Assembly: GCF_015209585.1 (NCBI RefSeq)
Contig: NZ_JADEYR010000015.1
Coordinates: forward strand, 1-64,000
Reading direction: 5' to 3'
DNA: 64,000 bases
Origin: Brachybacterium epidermidis
GTDB lineage: Bacteria; Actinomycetota; Actinomycetes; Actinomycetales; Dermabacteraceae
In this document: piece by piece, positions 55,601-63,058 of the stretch
Layout: each line of letters starts with the position of its first letter
Position numbering within the stretch: the stretch's first letter is position 1
Position numbers and translations under genes: made by a program
Notes under the pieces: model-generated
The model's input: the letters and a program-made list of their open reading frames with translations, nothing else
What the model was told of the DNA's origin: nothing
Database searches by the model: none

Positions 55601-56006
55601 CGCCGATGGCGACCTTGGTCTCCCACTGCCCGGCGGGCACCTCGAAGGTGGAGGCCCACACCCCGGCCTCACCGGTGGGCAGGAGCCTCGTGGCCTCGCA
55701 GTCCGGCGCCCAGTCGGCCCCGCAGCCCAGCTCGTCCTGCAGGGAGCCCACCAGCACCGGGTCGTTCGGGCCGACGGCGTGCACCAGCGGCGCGGTGCCC
55801 ATCACGCTCGCCATCGCCATCATCAGGGCAGCGACGATCGCCAGCCCGCGACGTGGCAGCGGTGCGGTGATCGCCGCGGCCGACGAGCCACGGTGCCGCA
55901 TCACCGCCGGCGCGGCCGAGGACCGACGCGAGCGGGGGTGCGGATGCCCGAGGATGCGGGCTGCACGAGGGGAGGGGACGGGGCGGGAAAACCGCGGGAC
56001 CGACAT
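49653..56006 (-). CDS. Cell-wall-anchored alpha-amylase/pullulanase (two GH13 domains)
   Basis: A 2117-residue secreted enzyme. Order: signal peptide with a long basic lead (hydrophobic core [19 protein letters not shown], cleavage near VHA, residue 77); an X25-type starch module; and a GH13 alpha-amylase domain with [10 protein letters not shown] (about residue 452), FTFGEVYD and VGNHDMGR. Next come two more X25 modules with SWDENYG, pullulanase N-domains, CBM48-like sequence, and a pullulanase GH13 domain with [21 protein letters not shown] (about 1556), YGEGWNFGE and VDAHDNE. It ends with about 100 residues of Gly-(Glu/Gln/Asp)-Pro stalk, the sorting signal LARTG, a membrane helix and WKRRAA. 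It should cleave both alpha-1,4 and alpha-1,6 bonds of starch or glycogen at the surface. AGAGGAG supports the start at 56006. Confidence 0.93.
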   Translation of the reverse strand: MSVPRFSRPVPSPRAARILGHPHPRSRRSSAAPAVMRHRGSSAAAITAPLPRRGLAIVAALMMAMASVMGTAPLVHAVGPNDPVLVGSLQDELGCGADWAPDCEATRLLPTGEAGVWASTFEVPAGQWETKVAIGGSWDEAYGLDGGEQNIPLAFAAPTTVRFQFDEATSRLSIALPEQPGEYTEDDAALAAAPHRHPGAGQTFYFVLTDRFENGDSSNDTGGIEGGRLEHGFDPADKGFYQGGDIAGLHSKLDYIEDLGMTAIWLTPSFKNNPVQGEGENASAGYHGYWVTDFTTIDPHLGTNDELKALIDDAHSRGIKVYFDIIVNHTADLIDYEEGEYGYIDQATSPYRDADGNPVDLAQVAQSPDFPTFDPQTSFPYTPVRSEENTVMVPEALNDVTMYHNRGNSTWEGESVTHGDFDGLDDVMTEDPRVLALMEDIYTTWMDFGIDGFRIDTVKHVDFGFWESFTSTMAAHQGSTPAGEEFFTFGEVYDADARLLSPYVRDTDMDSVLDFAYQSASTNWARGYTAQGMAALFDADDHYITPTSSAADLPTFVGNHDMGRIGYLLRDSGRLDERAAFAHTTMLLTRGQPVIYYGDEQGFVGDGNDKDARQSMFPSRTPSYLDDTLIDGSPYGSGDHFDTGAQLYPLISELATLRNSTPALSTGAQIELYAEGGPGVYAFSRVDREEKVEHLVALNNAGSASTVTLTTLTPGASYSVLHGDHAPVTAGADGTVELTVPSLSAVVLVADAPVAAAGEAQAITLTPAQGGAVEGLAPISAQIAADRWAETSFSYRIAGEVAWTPLGTAEDDTPRVFHDVRGLDTGTVIEYRAVSTDASGSRVAASTTAVVGADLSAAGPAEGPGGIDAESITLPGSHNAAMGCAGDWQPDCESAQLTLDAASGKYTGTFDIPAGTYEFKVAHGGSWDENYGAGGVPGGENISYTHEGGPVTFWYDPVTHIVQSSADGPFVTLPGSFNAALGCTEDWMPSCMATWMQDGDGDGVYTFTTDALPTGSYEVKAAHGGSWDENYGGDGARGGAHYSFSTQEGKVVTFSYDLATHVLTIESEDPLVAGSGQQLAHFVDADTIAWPADRVSDPATTSWQLWSAPEGGLTVADGAVTGGQQLGELALRDGGLDEAELEGRGHLGDFLALDLSGVDRDALEQALTGELAVVQIGADGIEVMTGLQIPGVLDALYAEDADAHELGVVFDEAGTPTVTLWAPTAKSVDLQLSPAPVTEAAGPSARAAAPEGAEVLPMERGEGGVWTITGEPGWEDRAYTFAVDVYVPAEGEAVTNVVTDPYSVGLTLNSQQSVMVDLDDERWAPQGWTDTPAPQVEQFADQTIYELHMRDFSAGDQGLPEEVRGTYAAFGHPDSAGSARLQELSDAGVTTVHLLPTFDIATIEEDRSAQVQPEIPDAGPASPDQQAAIAEVADQDPYNWGYDPYHYQTPEGSYATAGNQVGGARPAEFRSMVGELHRMGLQVVLDKVYNHTAAHGQADRSVLDKVVPGYYHRLSLQGAVETSTCCSNLATENEMAGRIMVDSTVLWARHYGVDGFRFDLMGHHSRENMEEVRAALDELTLEADGIDGSGIYLYGEGWNFGEIENNARFTQATQGQLDGTSIGAFNDRLRDAVHGGSPFDTDKRTMQGFGNGQYTMPNGFSELSEEDQRADLLHRTDLIRLGLAGSLKDFELESSSGEVLRGDQLDYNGSAAGFTSRPEESVNYVDAHDNEALYDLNVWKLPQDASMEVRGRMNTLSLATVTLGQSPSFWAGGTDLMRSKSLDRDSYDSGDHFNVIDWTMQDNGYGRGLPPEGKNGEAWDLMVPMLEDPAKTPSPADIEFSSEVTLDLLRLRSSTNLFTLGEAELIHQKVSFPNAGADATPGLLVMRIDDTVGADADPALDGLVTVFNASDEPITEQVDGMAGLEYSLHEVQAEGVDPVVKESTWEASTGTVTVPAHTVAVFVAPQDTAPGEPGEPGEPGQPGDPGEPGEPSDPGEPGEPGEPGEPGEPGEPGQPGEPGEPGEPGEPGQPGEPGQPGDPGQPGQPGEPGEPGQPGQPEEPGEPGEPGDPGKAGDPGRADRDRGPLARTGTDAWGYVLAAAALIAVGGGLTAWKRRAA
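49797..50100. repeat. 9-bp coding repeat encoding the Gly-Glu-Pro stalk
   Basis: About 33 consecutive 9-bp units (typical plus-strand unit CCGGGCTCA) encode PGE, PGQ or PGD triplets in the wall-spanning part of the amylase-pullulanase. Only two triplets break the Gly pattern (PSD, PEE). Such arrays change length easily by slippage while keeping the frame. Confidence 0.95.
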
Positions 56007-56075
56007 GCGGGGACTCCTCTGTCCGGGCAAGGAACGGCCGAGGGGAACGGCCGGGGCGCACTCCCGGCATTGGGA

Positions 56076-56091
56076 GTGAAAGATATTCAAC
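56076..56091. promoter_or_regulatory. Candidate operator of the glucan locus, site 1
   Basis: GTGAAAGATATTCAAC lies 70 bp upstream of the amylase-pullulanase start. It shares the core AAGATATT with site 2 at 56171-56187 and resembles LacI/MalR-type dyads. It is distinctly AT-rich for this genome. Confidence 0.35.
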
Positions 56092-56170
56092 GGTGCGGCG
56101 GCGATTTCGCCTCCAGCACGCTCGCCCCACCCTAAAGGCCCGCCCCACCAGCATCAACCACCAGCCAGAA

Positions 56171-56187
56171 CTTGCAAGATATTTCAG
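56171..56187. promoter_or_regulatory. Candidate operator of the glucan locus, site 2
   Basis: CTTGCAAGATATTTCAG shares AAGATATT with site 1, 96 bp away, and starts with CTTGCAAG. CTTGCA motifs are known from MalR-type sites before actinobacterial amylase genes. The rest of the 314-bp gap 56007-56320 holds only the 23-bp repeat. Confidence 0.4.
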
Positions 56188-56207
56188 TCCACAGGGGTGG
56201 AGGGGCG

Positions 56208-56253
56208 CCCGCAGCGCAGCCCGCATGGCACCCGCAGCGCAGCCCGCATGGCA
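56208..56253. repeat. 23-bp exact tandem repeat between the two pullulanase genes
   Basis: Two identical 23-bp units beginning CCCGCAGCGCAGCCC, at 56208-56230 and 56231-56253, followed by a partial third. It lies upstream of the amylase-pullulanase and downstream of the intracellular pullulanase. Confidence 0.92.
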
Positions 56254-56320
56254 CCCCGCAGCCCCCCCGGGGGACTTCACGCACAGCAGCGCTTCGACAG
56301 CGGCGAAGGACGCGGCCCTG

Positions 56321-59137
56321 CTACGAGATCCGCTGGACCAGCACCGCCGCTGTGTACGCGGGCACCGTCACGGCGCCGGCTGCCGCATCCCAGGTCGTCT
56401 CGCGGGCCACGGCATCGGCCCCGTCCACGTGCACCGCGGACAGCTCCAGACAGGTCCCCTCCATGCCCTCGACCTGCTCACAGATCGCCTCAGGGGAGGC
56501 GTTCAGCACCACCAGCAGCCCGTCGAGCGCGGGGTCGACGTCCGGCCCGATCGTGTCGTCGATCCGCATCAGCAGCAGCCCGGGCGTGGCCTCGGGGCCG
56601 GCGTTCGGGAACGTCACCTTCTGCTTGATCAGCTCGGGGTCCCCCAGGGTGAACAGTGGCGTGGAGTGCCGCAGCCGCAGCAGGTCCAGCGCCATGGCGG
56701 CGCTGCGGGCGATGTGCTCGGGAGTGGGGCGCATGGCCGGGTCCTCCAGCATCGGGGCCTGCAGCTCCCACAGGTGCTGGTTGCGGCCTGCCGAGGGCAG
56801 GCCCCGCCCGAAGCCGCTGTCCTGCATCGTCCAGTCGATCATGTTGACCAGGTCGCCGGAGTTGTAGCTGTCGGTGTCCAGGGACTTCGATCGCAGCAGG
56901 TCCGTGCCCGCCGCCCAGAACGCGGGGGACTGGCCCAGCGCCACCGTGGCCAGGGCCAGGGTGTTCAGCCGCACCCGGACGTCCATCGAGGTGTCCTGCG
57001 GCAGCTTCCACACGAAGGTGTCGAACAGGGTCTCGTTGTCGTGGGCGTCGACGTAGTTGACATTCTCCTCGGGGCGGGAGGCGAAGGCCGCGGGGGAGCC
57101 GTTGTAGTCCAGCTCCTGCCCGCGCAGCACCTGCCCGGTGGAGGCCAGCAGCTCGTAGTCCTTGAGATTTCCGGCCATGGACAGGCGGATCTGGTCGGTG
57201 CGGTGCAGCAGGTCCGCCCGCTGCTCCTGCGCCGAGTGGGGTGAGAGCTCGTTGTGGGTGAGGAACAGGCCGGTGGCGAAGCCGCGGTTCATGCGGGCGT
57301 CCTCGTCCATCAGGCTGCCGCCGTGCACCGCGTCGCGGATGCGGTCGTTGAAGCAGCCGATCGAGGTGCCGTCGAGATTGCCCTGGGTGGCCTGGGTGAA
57401 GCGGGCGCCATCGGCCACCTCCCCGAAGTTCCAGCCCTCCCCGTACAGGTAGATGCCCTTCCCGTCGACGCCGTCGGTCTCCAGGGTGAGAGCATCCAGC
57501 GCCTCGCGCACGGCCTCCATGTCCACGCGCCGATGGTGGCCCATCAGGTCGAAGCGGAAGCCGTCCACCCGGTAGTGGCGTGCCCACAGCACCAGGGCAT
57601 CCACCATCAGGCGGCGCATCATCGCGTGCTCGGTGGCGGTGTTGGAGGTGCAGGTGGAGTCCTCCACACTGCCCGCCGCGTCCAGCCGGTGGTAGTAGCC
57701 CGGCACGATCCGGTCCAGCACCGAGCGCTCGTGCTGACCGTCGTGCGCGGTGTGGTTGAACACCACGTCCAGCACCACCTGCAGGCCCATGTCGTGCAGC
57801 GCGCCCACCATGGAGCGGAATTGGGCGGTGCGCTCGCCACCGTCCTGGTGGCCGTCGGTGGCGTAGGAGCCCTCGGGCGCGAGGTAGTGGAAGGGGTCGT
57901 AGCCCCAGTTGTAGGCGTCCTCGTCGGCCACCTCGCCCGCGGCGGCCTGCTGCTCGATCGAGGCGGGGCCCGCGCCGGAGGGGATCACGGCCTGCTTCTG
58001 CCGGGAGCGGCGCTCGGGGATGGTGGCGATGTCGTAGGTGGGCAGCAGGTGCACCGTGGTCAGGCCCGCTTCGGCCAGCTCCCGCAGCCGCTCAGTGCCG
58101 GTGGAGTCGGGGTGGCCGAAGGCCAGGTAGGTGCCGCGCAGTTCGACGGGCAGGGCCTCGTCGCCACCGGAGAAGTCCCGCACGTGCAGCTCGTAGATGG
58201 TCTGCTGCGCGGGGCGCTCCAGTCGCTGCGCCGGGGTGCTCGCCCACTGCTCGGGCGCCCAGCGCGGATCGGTGAGATCCACCAGCACCGAGTGCTCGGA
58301 GTCCACGGTCAGGGCCACCGAGTACGGGTCGGTGACGCGGTTCTTCACCACGCGGCCCTCGCGGGGCACGTACACCTCCACCTCGAACAGGTAGGCGCGG
58401 TCCGTCCAGTCCTCGGCGCCGACGGCCGGGCCCGAGGCGCGCCAGATCCCGCTGCCGTCCCGCTCCATGGGGACGGTGACCGCCGGCTGCTCATGCTCCG
58501 GGGGCGGCTGCGCGCCGGGTTGCTGCGTGCCGAGCTCTGCGTCGCGGGCTGCGTGGCCGACGGGTCCGAACACCTGCAGGGCGACGCTCTTCGCCGTCGG
58601 AGCCCACAGGGACAGCCCCCAGCGGTCGCCCGCCAGGCGGGGCCCCAGCGGTGCGACCGATGCCTCCTCGGCGTACAGCGCATCGAGCACGCCCGCGATC
58701 TGCACACCGGTGGCCACCTCGATGCCGCCCCCGCGGCGCTGGACCACGGCCAGCTGACCCGTGAGGGCCTGCTCGAGCACGGTCCGGTCCAGCCCGCCGA
58801 GCTCCAGGGCCAGGTGGCCGGCCAGGTGCCGACGGTCCTTGGTCTCCGCCTCGGTGAGAGGCCCCTCCCGCAGGGTGAGCTCACCCAGGCGCTCGCCACC
58901 CGCGACCTGCCCGCCGGCCAGGGTGAGGCCACCCTCCGGCGCCACCCACAGCTCCCAGGACGTGCCTGCGGCGTCGTCCACGAGGTCGGCGGGCCAGGCG
59001 ATCACACCGGGGGTGAGCAGGTGCGCGCGCTGATGTCCGGGCCCGGTGGCGATCGCATCCGAGAGCAGGGCCGGTGCGTCGGCCGCCCCGGCGTGCTCAG
59101 CGGTGCTCTGGTGGGCGGACTGCTCAGTGGGGGTCAC
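56321..59137 (-). CDS. Signal-less pullulanase-type alpha-1,6-glucosidase
   Basis: A 938-residue protein collinear with the second half of the wall-anchored enzyme. It has an N-domain LLTPGVIAWPADLVDD with SWELWVAPEGGLTLAGG, a CBM48-like part [19 protein letters not shown], and the GH13 catalytic motifs [22 protein letters not shown] (about residue 527), YGEGWNFGE and [11 protein letters not shown]. There is no signal peptide, amylase domain, stalk or sorting signal, so it should debranch glycogen or imported dextrins in the cytoplasm. The GTG at 59137 has GGGAGCC upstream. It lies directly upstream of its paralogue on the same strand. Confidence 0.9.
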   Translation of the reverse strand: MTPTEQSAHQSTAEHAGAADAPALLSDAIATGPGHQRAHLLTPGVIAWPADLVDDAAGTSWELWVAPEGGLTLAGGQVAGGERLGELTLREGPLTEAETKDRRHLAGHLALELGGLDRTVLEQALTGQLAVVQRRGGGIEVATGVQIAGVLDALYAEEASVAPLGPRLAGDRWGLSLWAPTAKSVALQVFGPVGHAARDAELGTQQPGAQPPPEHEQPAVTVPMERDGSGIWRASGPAVGAEDWTDRAYLFEVEVYVPREGRVVKNRVTDPYSVALTVDSEHSVLVDLTDPRWAPEQWASTPAQRLERPAQQTIYELHVRDFSGGDEALPVELRGTYLAFGHPDSTGTERLRELAEAGLTTVHLLPTYDIATIPERRSRQKQAVIPSGAGPASIEQQAAAGEVADEDAYNWGYDPFHYLAPEGSYATDGHQDGGERTAQFRSMVGALHDMGLQVVLDVVFNHTAHDGQHERSVLDRIVPGYYHRLDAAGSVEDSTCTSNTATEHAMMRRLMVDALVLWARHYRVDGFRFDLMGHHRRVDMEAVREALDALTLETDGVDGKGIYLYGEGWNFGEVADGARFTQATQGNLDGTSIGCFNDRIRDAVHGGSLMDEDARMNRGFATGLFLTHNELSPHSAQEQRADLLHRTDQIRLSMAGNLKDYELLASTGQVLRGQELDYNGSPAAFASRPEENVNYVDAHDNETLFDTFVWKLPQDTSMDVRVRLNTLALATVALGQSPAFWAAGTDLLRSKSLDTDSYNSGDLVNMIDWTMQDSGFGRGLPSAGRNQHLWELQAPMLEDPAMRPTPEHIARSAAMALDLLRLRHSTPLFTLGDPELIKQKVTFPNAGPEATPGLLLMRIDDTIGPDVDPALDGLLVVLNASPEAICEQVEGMEGTCLELSAVHVDGADAVARETTWDAAAGAVTVPAYTAAVLVQRIS

Positions 59138-59184
59138 GGTGCGGGGCTCCCGGATGGCGTGGACGAGTGGGGCAGGCGCGATGG

Positions 59185-59764
59185 TCAGGCGCCGATCGAC
59201 GTCCCATTGTCGCCGAATGTCCGTGACGGTGGGCCGCGGCCAGCGGCTCCGGGTGACCAGGGCCTCCTCAGCCCGTCGCTGCCGCCCCAGGCCACCGGCA
59301 CCCGCTGCTCCACCAGCGGCGCGGCATGGTCCTGCACGTCCGGTGCCGCGATCTCCTGCGGGGACCCGGCCAGCTGCTGCGCGGTCAGCAAGGACCGGGC
59401 ATCCAGCAGCTCCACGGCGGCGAAGCCCCCCTGCACCACGCCCGGCAGCATCGCGGTGGCCGCCTGCAGGGACGGCGCGGTGAGCAGCCCTGTGGCCACG
59501 TGCTTCTGCACCGGCACGGTGCGGAATACCGCGGAGGAGACGAAGGTGAGCGTCCCTTCCGACCCCACCACCAGGTGGGCGAGCACATCGGCCGGCTGAT
59601 CGAAGTCCAGCAGGGCGTTGATGCCGTAGCCCATGGTGTTCTTCATGGCGAAGCGCTCGGTGATGATGCGCCGCAGTTCGGGCACCTCGCGCACCTGCGC
59701 ATCAGTCGCAGCAGCCCTTCGTGCAGGGCAGGCTCGCGCTCGCGCAGGGTGCGGGCACCTGACG
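59185..59764 (-). pseudogene. Remnant of an FAD-linked (D-lactate dehydrogenase/GlcD-like) oxidase
   Basis: Middle fragment of an FAD-binding-4/oxidase-C family protein. A first frame gives ARTLREREPALHEGLLRL. After a one-base shift near 59700-59705, DAQVREVPELRRIITERF, MGYGINALLDFDQPADV, LVVGSEGTLTFVSSAVFRTV and GGFAAVELLDARSL follow. Sequence then drifts off the family. The FAD-binding N-terminus and the whole C-terminal part are absent; normal length is over 450 residues. The left break of homology coincides with the palindrome element at 59791. Non-functional. Confidence 0.8.
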
Positions 59765-59790
59765 CGGCGCGTTGAGAGCGTCGATGTTGG

Positions 59791-59829
59791 GGCAGTTGGC
59801 GGAATCGAGCCGTGTAAACGCCAACTGCC
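59791..59829. repeat. Inverted repeat of the GCAGTTGGCGGAATC family, copy 2
   Basis: GGCAGTTGGCG (59791-59801) pairs perfectly with CGCCAACTGCC (59819-59829) around a 17-nt loop. Bases 59792-59806 are identical to 5941-5955 of copy 1. It directly flanks the truncated oxidase remnant and the 19-bp tandem array. Confidence 0.85.
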
Positions 59830-59851
59830 TCGATGTCGAACTCAAGGTCGG

Positions 59852-59946
59852 GGGTCCGGCCGCCGGGAGCGGGTCCGGCCGCCGGGAGCGGGGCCAACCG
59901 CCGGAAGCGGGTCCAGCCGCCGGAAGCGCGTCTGGCCGCCGGTTGG
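59852..59946. repeat. 19-bp tandem repeat array (5 copies)
   Basis: Five head-to-tail copies of a 19-bp unit (consensus GGGTCCGGCCGCCGGGAGC) with the T or its equivalent at 59855, 59874, 59893, 59912 and 59931. The array follows the palindrome at 59791-59829. The last copy runs into GGTTGGCGGC, echoing the palindrome core. Confidence 0.9.
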
Positions 59947-59992
59947 CGGCAGCTCAGGGGCTTGGCTGCGCGGGTAGGTGATGGCGCGGTGG

Positions 59993-60036
59993 GTCGGTGG
60001 TGGTGCGGCGGGTCGGTGGTGGTGCGGCGGGTCGGG
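59993..60036. repeat. Degenerate GGTCGGTGGTGGTGCGGCG direct repeat before glutaminase
   Basis: Two to three copies of a 16-19-bp GT/GC-rich unit around 59993, 60011 and 60030, just upstream of the glutaminase start. With the preceding array they fill the gap 59830-60087, which has no gene. Confidence 0.65.
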
Positions 60037-60087
60037 TGTCCGGCCGTGCGGGGGACGCTGCGGCGCGGCCCATGTAACGTCGGCGGT

Positions 60088-61146
60088 GTGTCTGCCGCAT
60101 TCCACACCACACCCGGCTATAGCGCCCATCCCGCGCCGCGCTCCGACCCGGACAGCGACCGCGAGGCCAGCACCTACCCCGACACCGCCCTGCGCACGTA
60201 CTTGGAGCGCCTGGAGGAGGCACTGTCCTCCGCCGAGAGCGAGGGCGAGATCCCGGAGCTGGCGCTGCTGTCCGGCGCGAAGGAGGACCAGATCGGGGTG
60301 GCCCTGTGCTCGATCGACGGGGAGATCACCTCGGTGGGCAGTGAGCACGCGTTCCCGGTGCAGTCCATCTCGAAGGCCTTCGCCTACGGGGCGGCGATCG
60401 ACCTGCACGGGTTGGACTACGTCACCTCCATCGTGGACGAGGAGCCCACGGGGGAGGAGTTCAACGCGCTCAGCCTGGATCCGGTCACGAAGAAGCCCAA
60501 GAACCCCCTGGTGAACATCGGTGCGATCCGCACCCACGCGATGCTCGGCCCCACCCAGCAGGAGCGCACCAAGCGGCTGCGCGAGGTGCTCGACGCCGCC
60601 GCCGGGCGCACCCTGGAGGTGCACGAGGAGACCCGGAAGGTCGAGCTCGAGACCGCCGACCGCAACCTGGCGCTGGCCTACATGCTGCGTGCGGCCGGCT
60701 CGATGGACGAGAACGCGCAGGACGTCGTCGGCGGGTACACCGAGGGCTGCTCGGTGCTGGTGAGCGTGGCGGATCTCGCGGTGATGGCCGCGACCCTCGC
60801 CGGGGGCGGCACCAATCCCATCACCGGTGTGGAGGTGTTCTCCCGGGTGGCGTCGCGGCAGGTGCTCTCGGTGATGCTCACCTGCGGGATGTACGACAAC
60901 GCCGGTGACTGGGTCAGCGATGTGGGCATCCCCGCGAAGTCCGGGGTGGGCGGTGGCATCATCGCCGCTCTGCCGTCGCGGTTCGGCATCGCCACCTACG
61001 CACCGCAGCTGGACCAGCACGGCAACTCCGTGCGCGGCACCCTGGCGTTCGAGCGGATCAGTGAGGACTTCGCCCTGCACATGCTGGACGGGCAGGAGCC
61101 GACCGACCTGGAGCGGCGGGCCGAGGAACTGGGGCGCCTGCCCTGA
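60088..61146 (+). CDS. glsA: Glutaminase A
   Basis: A 352-residue serine-dependent glutaminase. The active SxxK pair is in FPVQSISKAFAYG (Ser93, Lys96), with KPKNPLVNIGAIRTHAML, the conserved MLTCGMYDNAGDWVSDVGIP and SGVGGGIIAALPSRFGIATY. It converts glutamine to glutamate and ammonia in the cytoplasm. A GTG at 60088 is taken as the start; the frame is open upstream into the repeat arrays, where no family sequence exists. It is about 40 residues longer than the usual enzyme at the N-terminus. Confidence 0.92.
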   Translation: MSAAFHTTPGYSAHPAPRSDPDSDREASTYPDTALRTYLERLEEALSSAESEGEIPELALLSGAKEDQIGVALCSIDGEITSVGSEHAFPVQSISKAFAYGAAIDLHGLDYVTSIVDEEPTGEEFNALSLDPVTKKPKNPLVNIGAIRTHAMLGPTQQERTKRLREVLDAAAGRTLEVHEETRKVELETADRNLALAYMLRAAGSMDENAQDVVGGYTEGCSVLVSVADLAVMAATLAGGGTNPITGVEVFSRVASRQVLSVMLTCGMYDNAGDWVSDVGIPAKSGVGGGIIAALPSRFGIATYAPQLDQHGNSVRGTLAFERISEDFALHMLDGQEPTDLERRAEELGRLP

Positions 61147-61213
61147 ACGACGTCGGGCGCGGCAGGGGCGCCGCGCGGCCCTGGGCGACGCATGGCCGGG
61201 AGGGGCGAGGGGA

Positions 61214-61483
61214 TCAGGTCCCGTGCGGATTGTGCGAGACGAAGCTCCGTGAGTACTCGCTCTGGGTGAGTTCGAGGACCTGCGGCTTGTGCGAGTTCAC
61301 ATCCCCCCAGGGATTGATGAGACGGATGCTGGGCTCAGATCCGTGTGACGGGCGGATGACCTCGTCCACGACGCACACGTGGCTGGGGACGACATCGGCG
61401 CACCGCCGCAGCGATTCCGTATCGGCCCCGTAGAACATGCCATCCTCGTTCCGCTCGCTCATCCCCGTTATCGGTACCGACAT
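61214..61483 (-). pseudogene. C-terminal fragment of a calpain (C2)-like cysteine peptidase
   Basis: About 89 residues. PSHVCVVDEVI fits the catalytic His segment and RLINPWGDVN the catalytic Asn (NPWG) of C2/calpain-like peptidases. LELTQSEYSRSFVSHN matches the usual tail. The domain half carrying the catalytic Cys is missing, because the lipoprotein gene occupies that DNA on the other strand. Such peptidases occur as secreted effectors in actinobacteria, so this may be an orphan effector tail. The start is uncertain (61576, 61483 or 61462). Confidence 0.5.
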
Positions 61484-61536
61484 GGCACCAGTCCCACGTA
61501 TGTGGATAACGTGGGCGAGAGCCAGGAAGGACGTCG

Positions 61537-62040
61537 ATGCACACGTGGCGATACCGAGGGATATGGGGAGGGGCACTGGTCATGGCACTGATCTCAGGAT
61601 GCACGCCGGGGCCGGGTGAGGCCGTACCGCTGGTGGAGGCGCGCAACGAGGTCGCGGCCCTGGTGGAGGAACTGCAGGAAGCCTTCACCTTGGGGGAGGA
61701 GGCGGAATGGAGCGGCCCGGATCGGGAGGCGCTCGCGCCTGGGGAGGACGGCAGCTGCCGGTGGCGGCCCGGCACGTGGAGCACCCCGCTGCGGCTCGAG
61801 GAGAGCGACCCGAGCTGGCCTGATCGACGTGAGCGCGTCAACGAGGTGCTGGCCGAGCACGGGCTGGGGGAGGTGGGCGATCCTGAGTACACCGGCGGAG
61901 CCGCCTACGGGTTCGAGACGGAGGGGCCTGCAGGCGGGCGACTGCGGATCGACTCGTGGAGGGGCGAATCGACTATCTACCTGCATGGCCTCGCCGTGGA
62001 GGTCGAGGGTGCCTGCGACGAGTCCGCGCTGACGGGCTGA
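61537..62040 (+). CDS. Small lipoprotein of unknown function
   Basis: A 167-residue protein with a lipoprotein signal (GALVMALISGC, lipobox LISGC, Cys22), a helical stretch ARNEVAALVEELQEAFTLGE and a compact polar domain with two further cysteines (DGSCRW and EGACDE). AGGAAGGACG precedes the ATG. It is divergent from, and close to, the calpain-like fragment. No family recognised; an immunity or envelope role is speculation. Confidence 0.65.
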   Translation: MHTWRYRGIWGGALVMALISGCTPGPGEAVPLVEARNEVAALVEELQEAFTLGEEAEWSGPDREALAPGEDGSCRWRPGTWSTPLRLEESDPSWPDRRERVNEVLAEHGLGEVGDPEYTGGAAYGFETEGPAGGRLRIDSWRGESTIYLHGLAVEVEGACDESALTG

Positions 62041-62227
62041 CTGCGCAGCAGGGCCAGCTGGCGTCGGCCGGCTCGTCGACCAACAGCAGGCTCCCCAAGG
62101 GTCGGCGCCCGAGCGCATGAGGGCCCGGGAGCCCGCCCGCGCCCGATGCAGTGCTCTCCCCACCGACGGGTTCGAGGTGAGGCCCGGCTCCGTTGTGGCG
62201 GCCCCGCCGGTCGGTAGACTTCCCGCC

Positions 62228-63058
62228 ATGAGTTCCACCTCGAGCAATGCCCTGGTCCGACGCCCCTTCGAGGGGATCCCCGCCGAGCGCGACCTGGTGG
62301 CGATGCGCCAGCTGATCCCCGCGGCCACGATGACTGCGACCACCGTCGAGGAGCACGGCGGTGTGGACGTCGTGCTGGCCACGATCCTGCCGATGGCCTG
62401 GCCGGCCGTGCGTCGCACCGACGGTTCGGTGATCATCGGCGTGCAGTCCACCTTCCCGGGCGGTGACCTGTCCCGCGGTATCGGCCAGGTGCTGCTGCAG
62501 GCCCTCGAGGCCGAGCCCGGCACCCCGGTGACCACCGTGCAGCTGACCGACGAGTCTCCCCGCCTGCAGGACCTGCTGGATCTCACCGGCGACTTCCCGA
62601 TCGCCGTGCACGACAGCTTCGACTTCTGGGTGGACCCGGGCGCCGAGCGCACCGCCGAGATCGAGCAGTCCATCAAGCAGGCCGACGAGTCGATCATGCC
62701 CACCAAGCCCGTGGAGGGCCTGCCGCACGCCTACTGGGTGGACGCCGGCCCCAAGGAGCACCTGCGCTGGGTGCTGGATGCCGACGAGGACAGGGTGATC
62801 GACGCCGTGGCCCGCCTCCACGCTCGCCGCGAATCCGGCGTGGGGGAGGACACCAAGTACGTGGGCTCCTTCCGCGCCGAGGGCATGACCATCCCCGTGT
62901 GGGACCTGCCCACCGGGTACGGCGTCGAGGGGGTGGAGAAGGAGGCCGAGGCCTTCCGCACCCGCTTCGAGGAGGCCCTGGACACCGAGGAGCCCCTCAC
63001 CCCGCTCGAGCGGAGGGCGCGCGGCGGCATCGTGGCCCGACAGGTGACGCTGCGATGA
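62228..63058 (+). CDS. DUF5926-family protein
   Basis: A 276-residue soluble protein beginning MSSTSSNALVRRPFEGIPAE, with VLATILPMAWPAVRRTDGSV, DFPIAVHDSFDFWVDPGAE and KYVGSFRAEGMTIPVWDLPT. This is a conserved actinobacterial protein of unknown role (DUF5926), sometimes annotated as SecA-related. The downstream glycosyltransferase overlaps it by 4 bp (ATGA), so the two are translationally coupled. The 187-bp gap upstream has no recognisable gene. Confidence 0.85.
   Translation: MSSTSSNALVRRPFEGIPAERDLVAMRQLIPAATMTATTVEEHGGVDVVLATILPMAWPAVRRTDGSVIIGVQSTFPGGDLSRGIGQVLLQALEAEPGTPVTTVQLTDESPRLQDLLDLTGDFPIAVHDSFDFWVDPGAERTAEIEQSIKQADESIMPTKPVEGLPHAYWVDAGPKEHLRWVLDADEDRVIDAVARLHARRESGVGEDTKYVGSFRAEGMTIPVWDLPTGYGVEGVEKEAEAFRTRFEEALDTEEPLTPLERRARGGIVARQVTLR

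Noticed and set aside
49641-56135. A 2164-codon open frame on the plus strand opposite the amylase-pullulanase gene
   Set aside because: It is an antisense shadow caused by GC-rich third positions. Its translation is His/Val/Gly/Arg-rich with no domains, whereas the minus strand encodes complete GH13 motifs.
62041-62227. Possible remnant gene between the lipoprotein and DUF5926 genes
   Set aside because: Both strands give only short frames without recognisable motifs; I see nothing supportable.
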